Positions 1-8,598 of a DNA stretch of 64,000 nucleotides are shown piece by piece (positions within the stretch are counted from its first letter, which is position 1; the number at the start of each line of letters is the position of its first letter). The DNA lies in assembly GCA_965226645.1 (NCBI GenBank), contig CBDDDL010000004.1, positions 744,001 through 808,000 of the forward strand, read 5' to 3'. Origin of the DNA: Poriferisodalis sp965226645 (GTDB lineage: Bacteria > Actinomycetota > Acidimicrobiia > Acidimicrobiales > Poriferisodalaceae). Position numbers and translations under genes: made by a program. The notes beneath the pieces were generated by a model. The model saw nothing but the letters and a program-made list of their open reading frames with translations, searched no databases and was not told where the DNA came from.

Positions 1-12
1 CGGACCCCGGGC

Positions 13-1644
13 TCATTCGTTCCGCCCCGGGCTCTGCCACGGCAGCCGGCGAGGTCGCGGCGGCTCCTCGGATTCCGGCATGTTCAGCGGGAAGGTCAAC
101 ACCGGCACCGTGAGCTGGCGAGCGATCCGCTCGGACGGCAGCAGCACCAGCCGCGAGGCGCCCGCTGGTGGACGCGGTGCGAACAGAACGACGAGATCTG
201 CGTGATGTTGGCTGCGTGAACGCACCACTGCGCCGGCGAAGCTCTCGTTGCGCAGCGAGCGGAATTCGAAGTCGACATCGCGGCTGCCGCACCGCTCCCC
301 AATCTTGGCTGCGTGCGGCTCGTCACGTTCTCCCGGCATCAGCACGACCAGCGACGAACGCCATCGAGCCGCCTGATCGATCAGCCACTCGGGCAACTCC
401 ACCGCCACCGGTGCAGCGACCAGCACGCGGGCCGGCAGCTCGAACTGCTCTGGAGCGGACCCATTCACTTCTTCTTCGGACGACCAGCCACGCAAATCGC
501 GGGCAACCAGCAGTGGTCCGACCAGCTCGAACAACACGACGGCACCCAGCACCACCGTCGCGGCCTCCGCACCCGGGGCGCCGAGACGTTCTGACGCGAT
601 GACCGCCAAGCCCACTGCAACACCCGCCTGAGGTGTCAGGTTGACACCCAGCCGCAACGACCTGCGCCAGCCGAGGCCGCCGATCAAGCCCCCAGTCAAG
701 CCACCGACGATCTTCGCTGCTACGCGCACGACGACGTAAGCGATGCCGACAACGCCAACCTTGGGCACATCGGCGAGATGGATGGAGGCGCCGGCGAGAG
801 CGAAGAACAGCAGGTACAGCGGCTGTTCGACGGTCTTGATCGTCCGGAACATCCTGACCGAGAACGACTGCGGCGAAACGGTCGCCGCCGTGGCTCCCGC
901 AATCAGCGCCGCCAGCGGCAGCGAGATGTCCAGCCAGCCCGCGATGGTCCACCCGATGACGATGTGCACCAGCACGAACAACAGGAGCTCACCGGAGGTC
1001 TCGATCTGAATTCCGAGCCGCGAGATGAACAAGCCGAGCATGAGGCCCAGCACGGCCCCGCCGATGCCCAGCTGCACGAAGTCGAACAGAGCGCTGCCGA
1101 CGTCAGCGGCTTCGTCGGAGAGCAACAGCGCGATCGGCAGCACGGCGGCGAACGTGGTGGTGGCCAGCGCGTCGGCCACCGCGTGCGTTCCCACAATGCC
1201 GGTGGGATAGCTGCCCCTCGCCTTTACCGAACTCACAATGTGCGCGATGGTCATCGGCGCGCCAGCACCGGCGAGCGCACCGAGCACCAGCGCCACCGAG
1301 CGGTCTGCTCCGAGCCTGCTCGTCACCCAGTACACCGCTATTGCGCTCAGCGCAAACTGCACGACACCGGTTGTGAGCGTCCATCGCGCCGCCCGCAGCG
1401 CACGCACCGACACGCGCTCGCCGATCACGAACATGAGAACTGCGAGCGCCACCTCAGTGACGGGTCGCAACGCGATGAGCGATGGTTCGTCGATCAGATT
1501 GATGAACGGCGGGCCTGAGGGGCCGAGCAGAGCGCCGACGATGAGGAACGCGACCAGCTCGGGCAGATTATGGCGTGCCAGTAAGCGGCTGGCCAGGTAC
1601 GCCAGCCAAGCCAATACAGCGAAGGCGACGAGCGTGTCGTTCAT
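13..1644 (-). CDS. CPA2-type cation:proton antiporter with C-terminal Usp-like domain
   Basis: Predicted inner-membrane monovalent cation/proton exchanger of 543 aa. Residues 1 to about 385 are a chain of hydrophobic segments with the layout of the Na_H_Exchanger family, including LVAFLIVGALLGPSG near the N-terminus and an Asp-containing segment, THAVADALATT, where the family has its ion-binding acidic residues. Residues from about 405 onward are soluble and resemble a universal-stress-type regulatory domain. The ATG at 1644 has GAGG five bases upstream. Only one Asp is seen where many members have two, so the ion specificity (Na+ or K+) cannot be told. Confidence 0.85.
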   Translation of the reverse strand: MNDTLVAFAVLAWLAYLASRLLARHNLPELVAFLIVGALLGPSGPPFINLIDEPSLIALRPVTEVALAVLMFVIGERVSVRALRAARWTLTTGVVQFALSAIAVYWVTSRLGADRSVALVLGALAGAGAPMTIAHIVSSVKARGSYPTGIVGTHAVADALATTTFAAVLPIALLLSDEAADVGSALFDFVQLGIGGAVLGLMLGLFISRLGIQIETSGELLLFVLVHIVIGWTIAGWLDISLPLAALIAGATAATVSPQSFSVRMFRTIKTVEQPLYLLFFALAGASIHLADVPKVGVVGIAYVVVRVAAKIVGGLTGGLIGGLGWRRSLRLGVNLTPQAGVAVGLAVIASERLGAPGAEAATVVLGAVVLFELVGPLLVARDLRGWSSEEEVNGSAPEQFELPARVLVAAPVAVELPEWLIDQAARWRSSLVVLMPGERDEPHAAKIGERCGSRDVDFEFRSLRNESFAGAVVRSRSQHHADLVVLFAPRPPAGASRLVLLPSERIARQLTVPVLTFPLNMPESEEPPRPRRLPWQSPGRNE

Positions 1645-1778
1645 AGCCGCCTCACGGCTCCCGCCGCCGCGCTGATTCTGTTGCCGGCCGGTCCGTGCGT
1701 GACCGTGCTTCCACCGGTGTCACTGCAGCCAGTCCCGCGAGCTCAGCGGATCTCGCCGGCTCTGGCGCCGGCGAGCGC

Positions 1779-2576
1779 CTAGCTGTCGGCGACGACTGGC
1801 TCGAAGTTCGGATCGCGCTGCTCGACGAAGCTCTGCACGCCCTCTTTGAAGTCTGGACGACGGAGTGATTCGCGCATGAGGGCGTTCGATTCCTCCAAGG
1901 CGTCGCTGCGACCCATGTCGAGCTGGCTCCACACCTGACCCTTGATCTGCGCCATCGACCAAGGAGCGCTGTATCGACCCAGATCGCGGGCGTAGCTGAC
2001 CGCAGCCTCCCTGAGCTCGTCGGCGGGAACGACCCGGCTGACCACACCCATCTCCTTGGCCTCCTCTGCGAGGAAGACGCGGCCCGACATGAGAATGTCC
2101 AGCGCATTCGACGGTCCGACAACCCGGGGCAACATCCAGGCGACGCCGTGCTCTGCGATGAGGCCGCGACGCACGAACGCACTCGTGAACTTGGCTCCTT
2201 CGGCCGCAAACCGGACATCGCACATCATGGCGTGGACGAAGCCCAAACCCGCGCATGCTCCGTTTATCGCTGCGACCACTGGCTTGGGGATCGACAAGGC
2301 GTAGTCGTGACGCTCTGCACGCAGTCGCGGGGCATCCGAACCATCGCTTTGACCGCTGCTGATTCCCTGCAGGCTGTCCATGTCGGCACCGGCGCAGAAT
2401 CCACGCCCGGCCCCCGTCAGCACGATCGCGCGCACGTCGGGATCCGCTGCAGCTCGGTCGAGTGCGTCGAAGTACCCCGTTCCAAGCTCGCCCGTCCAGG
2501 CATTCAACCGCTCCGGCCGGTTCAGCGTGATGACCGCCACGCCGTCGTCGGCCTCGTACAGCACCACTTCGCTCAT
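1779..2576 (-). CDS. Enoyl-CoA hydratase/isomerase family protein
   Basis: Crotonase-fold enzyme of 265 aa, the usual length, expected to act on acyl-CoA thioesters in fatty-acid or organic-acid oxidation in the cytoplasm. The first oxyanion-hole motif is GAGRGFCAGADM near residue 55 and the second is GACAGLGF near residue 105. A Glu in GLIAEHGVAW near residue 140 sits where hydratases carry a catalytic acid. The start at 2576 is well supported by AGGAGG six bases upstream. It stands alone, so the exact substrate is unknown. Confidence 0.9.
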   Translation of the reverse strand: MSEVVLYEADDGVAVITLNRPERLNAWTGELGTGYFDALDRAAADPDVRAIVLTGAGRGFCAGADMDSLQGISSGQSDGSDAPRLRAERHDYALSIPKPVVAAINGACAGLGFVHAMMCDVRFAAEGAKFTSAFVRRGLIAEHGVAWMLPRVVGPSNALDILMSGRVFLAEEAKEMGVVSRVVPADELREAAVSYARDLGRYSAPWSMAQIKGQVWSQLDMGRSDALEESNALMRESLRRPDFKEGVQSFVEQRDPNFEPVVADS

Positions 2577-2658
2577 CAGTTTCCTCCTGCGACTCGTCGC
2601 TGGTTCAACGCTACTCCCGCCGTGTCATTCGGTCAGCGGACATCAGGCGGCTGCCGCG

Positions 2659-3135
2659 TCACGAACGCAGCAGCTCCTCCACCGTCACCGTGTCCATCGT
2701 ATCGCCGACTGCTATGGCGAGCGCCACGTCCATGCCTTCAGTCACGTAGCCGAAGAGGTTGTAGGCGGGCTGCAGCTTGGAGCGGCAATCGTCGATGCAG
2801 ATGAAGAACTGGCTGCCGTTGGTATCCGGCCCAGCGTTCGCCATGGCGACGGCTCCCAGCGTGTACTCGCCCTTCACCGGCTCGTCAGCGAATCGAAAGC
2901 CAGGACCTCCCCGTCCCGAGCCTTCCGGACAGCCGCCCTGGATCACAAAGTCCGGCACGACTCGGTGGAAGGTCAGCCCGGTGTAATAGTCGTCGCGCGC
3001 CAGATTCACGAAGTTGTTGACCGTCGTCGGCGCGAGCTGCGGGTCGAGATCCATCACGATGCGGCCCTTGGACGTGTCCAGGGTGACGCGCCACATCGAC
3101 TCGGTGTTGATGTTCATTGCGGGTGCTGCAGGCAT
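2659..3135 (-). CDS. Cyclophilin-type peptidyl-prolyl isomerase
   Basis: Single-domain cyclophilin of 158 aa. It carries the family signatures FHRVVPDFVIQGG around residues 56-68 and MANAGPDTNGSQFFI around residues 97-111, including the catalytic Arg of FHR. It catalyses cis-trans isomerisation of prolyl bonds during folding. There is no signal peptide, so it should be cytoplasmic. The start is uncertain: internal ATGs at 3117 and 3096 are equally plausible and none has a clear ribosome site. It lies 55 bp downstream of the amidohydrolase gene on the same strand. Confidence 0.9.
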   Translation of the reverse strand: MPAAPAMNINTESMWRVTLDTSKGRIVMDLDPQLAPTTVNNFVNLARDDYYTGLTFHRVVPDFVIQGGCPEGSGRGGPGFRFADEPVKGEYTLGAVAMANAGPDTNGSQFFICIDDCRSKLQPAYNLFGYVTEGMDVALAIAVGDTMDTVTVEELLRS

Positions 3136-3190
3136 AAGCCGGCGACGCTATCCGGAGCGCCGAGAGATGACGAGATCGCGGCGGCAAATA

Positions 3191-4909
3191 TCAGTCAGTA
3201 GAGCGAAGCGTGCGCCCGGCCAATGCGCCGGTGTGCTCGCCGTCACGCATGAAGACCTGGCCGTTGACGAGCGTCGCGGAGTAGCCAGCACCGCGCTGGA
3301 TGTACCGCCCCGCCCCGCCCGGGAAGTCGTGGACGTACTCGGGACCCGCCAACGAGAGGCGCTCGAGGTCGATGACGTTCACGTCGGCATACCGGCCGGC
3401 CCCGAGGCGACCTCGGTCAGTGAGCCCGAAGAGATCAGCCGTGTCCGAGGTGATCCGTCGAACACCCTCTTCGATGCCGAAGAAGCCGTTGTCCCGCACC
3501 CAGTGGCTCAAGAAGAACGTGGGCTGGCTGGAGTCCATGATCTGCCCGACGTGTGCCCCGGCGTCGGCGAGGCCCATCACGATCGAGTCGTGGCGCAGCA
3601 TCCGCTCGATGGCGTCGAAGTCCTGGTTGAGTATCGGCAGGCTCAGCATCACCGTGCCCCCAGAACGGTCGGTGGCGTCGAGAAACAGTTCGACAGGACT
3701 CACGCCCGCGGCGGAGGCCTGAGCCTCGAGCGTGTCGTCGGGTCCGATCCGGTAGTTCGGATTCACCGCGTCGAGCAGGTACAGCCGGCTCAAGTCGACC
3801 AGCGAGTTCGCCATCCCAGTGGATTGGTCGTGCGAGGCATTGGCCTCTGCTGCGAGCTTGCTGCGTGTCGCCGGATCGCGAATCACCGCGAGCTTCTCCG
3901 CAACGGTCAGACCGCGCAGCGACCGCCATGTCGCCCCCGCGCGGTCCCACGGCGTGCGGTGCCCGATGCCGAGCACGACGCCGATGGCACGGCAGGTCGT
4001 CTGCGGCCGCAGCAGCCCACCTGCCGCGTTCTGGTCGCTCACATAGCCGAGTACGAGGTCGCTCATCTCGGGCTTTCGCGCCGAGTACACCAGGCCGAAT
4101 GTGGAGGGCCGACCGCTGCGACGCGTGATCTCGCCCAGCACTTCGATCTCGTGGCGTCCTCCGGCGAAATCCGGGCCGGCCGCCTCGAATCGCGGCGCGG
4201 ACTCGAACACACCGCGGTCGTGTCGCCCGAGGACGTCGCCGAACGCGTACAGCTCATCATCGTCCGCGAACGTGCCGGGGATCGGTCGCCCATCGGGTGT
4301 GCGGTGCAGCAACGTGCGCGACGTCGAGAAACCCAGCGCTCCCGAACCCATCGCCTCATCGACGAGCTCGCACATCGCTGCTACCTGCTCAGGCGACGCG
4401 GGACGCTCTTCGAGGCTGTCGGGGCCCATCGTGTGCCAGCGCACTGGGACGTGGCCGACCATGCCGCCCGCGTTGATGCCCTTGGGCATGCCGTCCAGGA
4501 ACGACAGGTACTCGCCGTAGCTGCGCCAGTCCCAGGGCAAGCCCTCCATGATCGAGTGCTTCGGGATGTCTTCAACCGACTCCATCACCTCGGCGATGTA
4601 TTCGATGTCGGCGGTCTTTACGGGTGCGAACGTGACGCCGCAGTTGCCCATCACCACCGACGTCACGCCGTGCCAGCACGAGCTCGAACCGATGGGATCC
4701 CAGGCCAGCTGTGCGTCGAGGTGAGTGTGAATGTCGACGAACCCGGGCGTGACGACCTTGCCGGTCGCATCGAGCTCGGTGCGCCCGGGCGCTTCGACCT
4801 CGCCGACTGCGGTGATGCGCTCGCCGTCGATGGCCACATCGGCCACCCCGGCCGCGGCACCCGTCCCGTCCACTACCAGTCCGCCTCGAATGACTACGTC
4901 GTGCGACAT
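3191..4909 (-). CDS. N-acyl-D-amino-acid deacylase-like amidohydrolase
   Basis: Metal-dependent amidohydrolase of 572 aa in the D-aminoacylase group. The N-terminal beta domain is followed by the metal-binding HTHLDAQLAWDP motif (about residues 61-72) and a C-terminal DAGAHVGQIMD segment (about 430-440) carrying further predicted active-site Asp and His. The family removes N-acyl groups from D-amino acids or opens hydantoin-like rings; here the substrate is unknown. The start ATG at 4909 follows a GGGG-rich stretch. The length fits the longer actinobacterial members of the family. Confidence 0.85.
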   Translation of the reverse strand: MSHDVVIRGGLVVDGTGAAAGVADVAIDGERITAVGEVEAPGRTELDATGKVVTPGFVDIHTHLDAQLAWDPIGSSSCWHGVTSVVMGNCGVTFAPVKTADIEYIAEVMESVEDIPKHSIMEGLPWDWRSYGEYLSFLDGMPKGINAGGMVGHVPVRWHTMGPDSLEERPASPEQVAAMCELVDEAMGSGALGFSTSRTLLHRTPDGRPIPGTFADDDELYAFGDVLGRHDRGVFESAPRFEAAGPDFAGGRHEIEVLGEITRRSGRPSTFGLVYSARKPEMSDLVLGYVSDQNAAGGLLRPQTTCRAIGVVLGIGHRTPWDRAGATWRSLRGLTVAEKLAVIRDPATRSKLAAEANASHDQSTGMANSLVDLSRLYLLDAVNPNYRIGPDDTLEAQASAAGVSPVELFLDATDRSGGTVMLSLPILNQDFDAIERMLRHDSIVMGLADAGAHVGQIMDSSQPTFFLSHWVRDNGFFGIEEGVRRITSDTADLFGLTDRGRLGAGRYADVNVIDLERLSLAGPEYVHDFPGGAGRYIQRGAGYSATLVNGQVFMRDGEHTGALAGRTLRSTD

Positions 4910-5083
4910 CTCGGATCCCCTATGTTCAGCAGGTTCTTCAGCTTTCCAGCATAGGTCTGCGCTCTCGGACGCTGTGGATTGGCTCTGCGCGCTCGCGTCA
5001 CTGGGGCGTCAGGGCCAGAAGTGCCGCCCTGCGCAATTGCGCAGCCGTTCGCTGGGTCACATACGGCTGCGCTCTGTTGCACT

Positions 5084-5112
5084 GGCTGCGGCGGCTGCGG
5101 CGGCTGCGGCGG
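5084..5112. repeat. Short GC-rich tandem repeat
   Basis: About three copies of the 9-mer GGCTGCGGC lie 45 bases before the start of the downstream lipoprotein gene. No function is evident. The rest of 4910-5155 shows no gene or strong promoter. Confidence 0.6.
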
Positions 5113-5155
5113 GCTGTCTCCACGTACCCGTGCGCTGTTCGGTACTCTCAAAAGG

Positions 5156-5899
5156 ATGTCGTCATCCCGACGAAGGGCGTTCGCCGTGCAACATGTCAAT
5201 AGCCACAGCAACCGTGCGACCCGGCGGCAGCCTGCCGCGTGGCGCGTTCTCGCTGCCGCGGGCGCCGCTGCGCTGCTCGCCAGCGCGTGCGGACTGCTCA
5301 GCAGCGACACGACCGACACCACGACGACCACCGCCATGGACGACGACATGTCGATGGACGACAGCAATCCCAGCATCGTCACCGCGGCAACGCCCACAAC
5401 GACCGCAGACGATGCGATGTCCGGCACCGACGAAGGGTCCGAAGGCCCGAACGTGAGCACTGAGTCGAAGCTGTCGACCGCCGGTTTGGGCCCGGTCCAG
5501 ATCGGGCACTCCTTCGACGACGCCAAAGCGGCCGCCGGAGCCCTGTTGATCGCCGTCCCAGGCGGCACGGACGCGTGCCGCTCCTACACGATCCAAAACG
5601 GCCCTGACGGCGTCCGGCTCCTGTCTGTCAACGATGAGATCGTGCGCGTCGACATCGATTCCGGCCCGATCACCACGATCTCGGGCTACGGCATCGGCTC
5701 CACGCGGAGCCAGATCGTCGAAGCATTCGGTGATCGGATCGAAGACGGTCCGGGTCTGGCGGCGATTCAGTACGTGCCTGTCGACGCTCCCGACGTCGAC
5801 AAGCGAGTCGTGTGGGAGGTCGACGAAAGCGGCACAGTGACGTCGCTTCGTGCAGGCCGGCTGCCGCACATCGAAGCACGAGTGGCCTGCGCGGGCTGA
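5156..5899 (+). CDS. Small secreted lipoprotein of unknown function
   Basis: A 247-aa protein not assigned to a family. It begins with basic residues, then the hydrophobic stretch LAAAGAAALLASACG, which looks like a lipoprotein signal with the Cys as attachment site. A low-complexity Thr/Asp/Met linker follows to about residue 100. The remaining domain has two short similar segments (GLGPVQIGHSFDDAKAA and GYGIGSTRSQIVEAFG), typical of small extracytoplasmic beta-alpha domains. The ATG at 5156 was chosen because everything upstream lacks coding character and the signal then sits at the N-terminus. Its only weak point is an AAAGG directly abutting the ATG, so an internal GTG is possible. Confidence 0.7.
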   Translation: MSSSRRRAFAVQHVNSHSNRATRRQPAAWRVLAAAGAAALLASACGLLSSDTTDTTTTTAMDDDMSMDDSNPSIVTAATPTTTADDAMSGTDEGSEGPNVSTESKLSTAGLGPVQIGHSFDDAKAAAGALLIAVPGGTDACRSYTIQNGPDGVRLLSVNDEIVRVDIDSGPITTISGYGIGSTRSQIVEAFGDRIEDGPGLAAIQYVPVDAPDVDKRVVWEVDESGTVTSLRAGRLPHIEARVACAG

Positions 5900-5943
5900 G
5901 CGGTCTCGCCCCAGCGAAGACAACAACTGCCCGCTGCCGGGCC

Positions 5944-5973
5944 GGCCCGATCCAAGCTGGCCCGATCCAAGCT
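5944..5973. repeat. 15-bp perfect tandem duplication
   Basis: GGCCCGATCCAAGCT occurs twice in tandem and is followed by a partial third GGGCCCA. It lies between the convergent ends of the lipoprotein and M20 peptidase genes. It may form part of a shared terminator, but no clear hairpin with a T tract is present. Confidence 0.7.
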
Positions 5974-6002
5974 GGGCCCAACTCGGGTTGGCCTAGTCAG
6001 TC

Positions 6003-7367
6003 TCAGCGGGAGACGGCGTCGCCCAGGTTGTGCACGACGTCGATCCACAACTGCGTGGTCAGCGCCAACGAGTCGATATCGACGCGCTCGTCGTTGCCGT
6101 GGAATCGCGTCATGAAGTCGCTGGAGTTCACTCGGTCGCTGAACAAGCCGGCTCCATAGGCAACTGCGCCCTTGTGCCGAAAGAAGCGTGCGTCGGTGGC
6201 GCCGACGATCAGCTGCGGCATCAGCGGCGCGCCGGGATGCGCCTTGGCCATCAATTCCCCCAAGAGTTGCCACATCGGCGTATTCGTCGGCGAGAAGCTG
6301 GCGGGGTCGTCATGGAGGTGCTCAATCTCGACCTCGTCGAAGAGCTCGCCGAGCGCAGCGCGCAGGTGGTCGTCCACCTCGGTGGGATCACCGGGAGCGG
6401 TACGGATGTCAACCTCTATCTCGACTCGGTCGGGGATGATGTTGGTCTTGTTCCCGCCCGCGACGACGTTCGGGCTGAACGTCGTGTGACTGCAAGCATG
6501 CAGGTGGCGGGCGAGACCGGGCGACTCAATGCTCGCGACGGCATCCCACACTCGTCGGGGATCCAGCAGCGCCTCACGAGTTTCGTCGTCCACGGTCAGC
6601 GTTGACACGTGGTGCTGCCACATCTCAGTGAGTTGGGCTGCCGGCCGGTACTCGGCGATGCGCCGCACAATTTCGGCCGCCTTGATCAGCGCGTTGTCGG
6701 TGCCGAAGGGCATCGAGCCGTGACTGGGGGTCCCCCGCACTGTGAGCCGTCGCCATCCGAGCCCTTTTTCCCCCGCTGAGAGCGTGAGCTTCGTTCCTTG
6801 GGGCGTGTGCGTGGGCAGGCCGCCGAATTCGGTGAGGACGTAGTCGCAGGCAATCGCGTCCCAATGGTGTTCGGCCATCCATTTGGCGCCGTAGGTACCG
6901 CCGGCTTCCTCGTCGGCCACACCGAAATAGATGAGATCGCCCGTGGGGCGGAAACCGCTGTCCACGATGTGGCGGAACGCAACCGCCATCGATGATGTGA
7001 GGTTGAGCATGTCGACCGCTCCGCGACCCCAGATCTCGCCGTCGATCAATTCGCCCCCGAAGGGATCCTGGCTCCACCCGTCAGCATTGACGGGCACGAC
7101 GTCGGTGTGGCCCATCAGGCAGAGCTTGGGCGCAGTCGGATCGCGGCCCTCGATGCGAGCGACCATCGAGCGGCGTCCGGGTTCGGACTCGAATCGTTCG
7201 ACCTCCACGCCCGGGCCCTCAAGAAATGTCTGAAGAAGATCACTGTTGCGGACCTCCTCGCCGGAGGCGACAGTCCCGTCGTTCACGCAGGCATTGCGGA
7301 TCAACTGCTGCAGCAGATCGACGGTCTGGTTGGTCAAAGCGGGATTGGTGTGGCTCAGGTCACCCAT
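6003..7367 (-). CDS. M20-family metallopeptidase / deacylase
   Basis: Zinc-dependent exopeptidase or deacylase of 454 aa from the ATG at 7367. The first metal motif is MGHTDVVPVNADGW (about residues 84-97), followed by GEIWGRGAVDM with the bridging Asp and VADEEAGGTYG with the catalytic Glu pair. A dimerisation domain is inserted between the two metal-binding parts, as in ArgE, DapE and carboxypeptidase G2. An upstream in-frame extension to 7523 would overlap the divergent gene and looks non-coding, so I reject it. Family members remove acyl groups or terminal amino acids; the substrate here cannot be told. The divergent acyl-CoA dehydrogenase starts 49 bp away. Confidence 0.88.
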   Translation of the reverse strand: MGDLSHTNPALTNQTVDLLQQLIRNACVNDGTVASGEEVRNSDLLQTFLEGPGVEVERFESEPGRRSMVARIEGRDPTAPKLCLMGHTDVVPVNADGWSQDPFGGELIDGEIWGRGAVDMLNLTSSMAVAFRHIVDSGFRPTGDLIYFGVADEEAGGTYGAKWMAEHHWDAIACDYVLTEFGGLPTHTPQGTKLTLSAGEKGLGWRRLTVRGTPSHGSMPFGTDNALIKAAEIVRRIAEYRPAAQLTEMWQHHVSTLTVDDETREALLDPRRVWDAVASIESPGLARHLHACSHTTFSPNVVAGGNKTNIIPDRVEIEVDIRTAPGDPTEVDDHLRAALGELFDEVEIEHLHDDPASFSPTNTPMWQLLGELMAKAHPGAPLMPQLIVGATDARFFRHKGAVAYGAGLFSDRVNSSDFMTRFHGNDERVDIDSLALTTQLWIDVVHNLGDAVSR

Positions 7368-7416
7368 GGGAGCGATGTTAGAGCCGCTGTTACAGCCCAC
7401 GGCTACGGTGAGGTCG

Positions 7417-8541
7417 ATGGAGACCGTCACAGAGACCGGCTTGGACGAATTCCGCCGGGAGACAGCGCAATTCCTGCGCGAGTCGACGGACGCCGGCGCC
7501 GCCTGTCCGGCGTACGGAGCCATTCTTGTGCCCGCACTCCACGAGCCGGCCCGCCGCTGGCAGCGGTACTGCTACGACCACGGTTGGACCGGCTTGCATT
7601 GGCCCGCCGAACACGGCGGGCGCGGCCTGACCCGTGCACACACAGGCATTTGGATGGAGGAATGTGAGAGCGCCGGCGTTGCGCCGTACCTGAACCTCCA
7701 AGGCCTCGTGCTGGCAGGTGAGGCGATTTTGCGCACGGGCACCGCACGCCAGCGTGAACAGTTCCTTCGGCCCACGCTCACGGGCGAGATGCTGTGGTGC
7801 CAGCTGTTCAGCGAACCCGGTGCGGGGTCCGATCTCGGCGGGCTCGGAACCGCTGCAGTGCCTGACGGCAACCGATTCGTGCTCAACGGCCAGAAGGTGT
7901 GGTCCTCGAACGCTCAGTTCGCCGAGTACGGCATCTTGATGGCGCGCACCGAGCCCGACGCGCCGAAGCACCGCGGCATCAGCTTCTTCTTGCTGGACAT
8001 GAAGCTACCGGGCGTCGAAGTGCGCCCGATCCAGCAGATGACCGGCGACCGAGAATTCTGCGAGGTGTTCTTCGACGACGTCTGCGTGCCTGCTGAAGCA
8101 CTGCTCGGCGACCGTGGCGGTGGCTGGGGGGTGGCCATGGCAGTACTCGAGGACGAGCGCGGCGGCGCGGGATCCTCGGGTGTCATCAGCCTTCACAACC
8201 GCCTTGCACGCATGATCGACGCCGCGGGCAATGCCGGCCCGCTAGGACGCCAATCAGTGGCCGATCTGCTTGCACGTGGACGGGCGTTAGCCGCGCTGAT
8301 GGAACTGCACGGTGCCGATCCGCGCATGGCACCGGTGTCGAAACTCGCCAACAGCGAGCTCGGCTACGACGAGGTCGCGGTCGGAACTGCTCTGCGCGGT
8401 GCGGACGCGATGCTGGCAGGTCCCCAGACCGAGGCGTTCCTGTACGCGCCGGGAATGCGCATTGCCGGCGGCACAAGCGAGATCCAGCGCAACATCATCG
8501 GAGAACGGGTGCTTGGCCTTCCCCGAGAGCCATCTGCGTAA
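7417..8541 (+). CDS. Acyl-CoA dehydrogenase
   Basis: FAD-dependent acyl-CoA dehydrogenase of 374 aa, introducing an alpha-beta double bond into an acyl-CoA. The FAD/substrate-loop signature QLFSEPGAGSDLGG lies around residues 129-142 and the C-terminal signature GGTSEIQRNIIGERVLGLPR closes the protein. The ATG at 7417 has GGTGAGG three bases upstream; longer versions start inside the leader of the divergent peptidase. The length is normal. It is followed by a flavin monooxygenase and an alpha/beta hydrolase on the same strand, suggesting a catabolic operon. Confidence 0.9.
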   Translation: METVTETGLDEFRRETAQFLRESTDAGAACPAYGAILVPALHEPARRWQRYCYDHGWTGLHWPAEHGGRGLTRAHTGIWMEECESAGVAPYLNLQGLVLAGEAILRTGTARQREQFLRPTLTGEMLWCQLFSEPGAGSDLGGLGTAAVPDGNRFVLNGQKVWSSNAQFAEYGILMARTEPDAPKHRGISFFLLDMKLPGVEVRPIQQMTGDREFCEVFFDDVCVPAEALLGDRGGGWGVAMAVLEDERGGAGSSGVISLHNRLARMIDAAGNAGPLGRQSVADLLARGRALAALMELHGADPRMAPVSKLANSELGYDEVAVGTALRGADAMLAGPQTEAFLYAPGMRIAGGTSEIQRNIIGERVLGLPREPSA

Positions 8542-8598
8542 AGTCCGCGACAGCCCGCCGATGCATCTGCGGGCCACCCTCAAGCGAGGAGACCACAC

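Noticed and set aside
3014..4954. 646-codon open frame antisense to the amidohydrolase
   Set aside because: The opposite strand has clear amidohydrolase motifs across the same bases; this frame is a GC-bias shadow.
5084..5112. GGCTGCGGC repeats as a possible CRISPR-like or regulatory array
   Set aside because: Only about three copies without spacers; a simple tandem repeat in GC-rich DNA.
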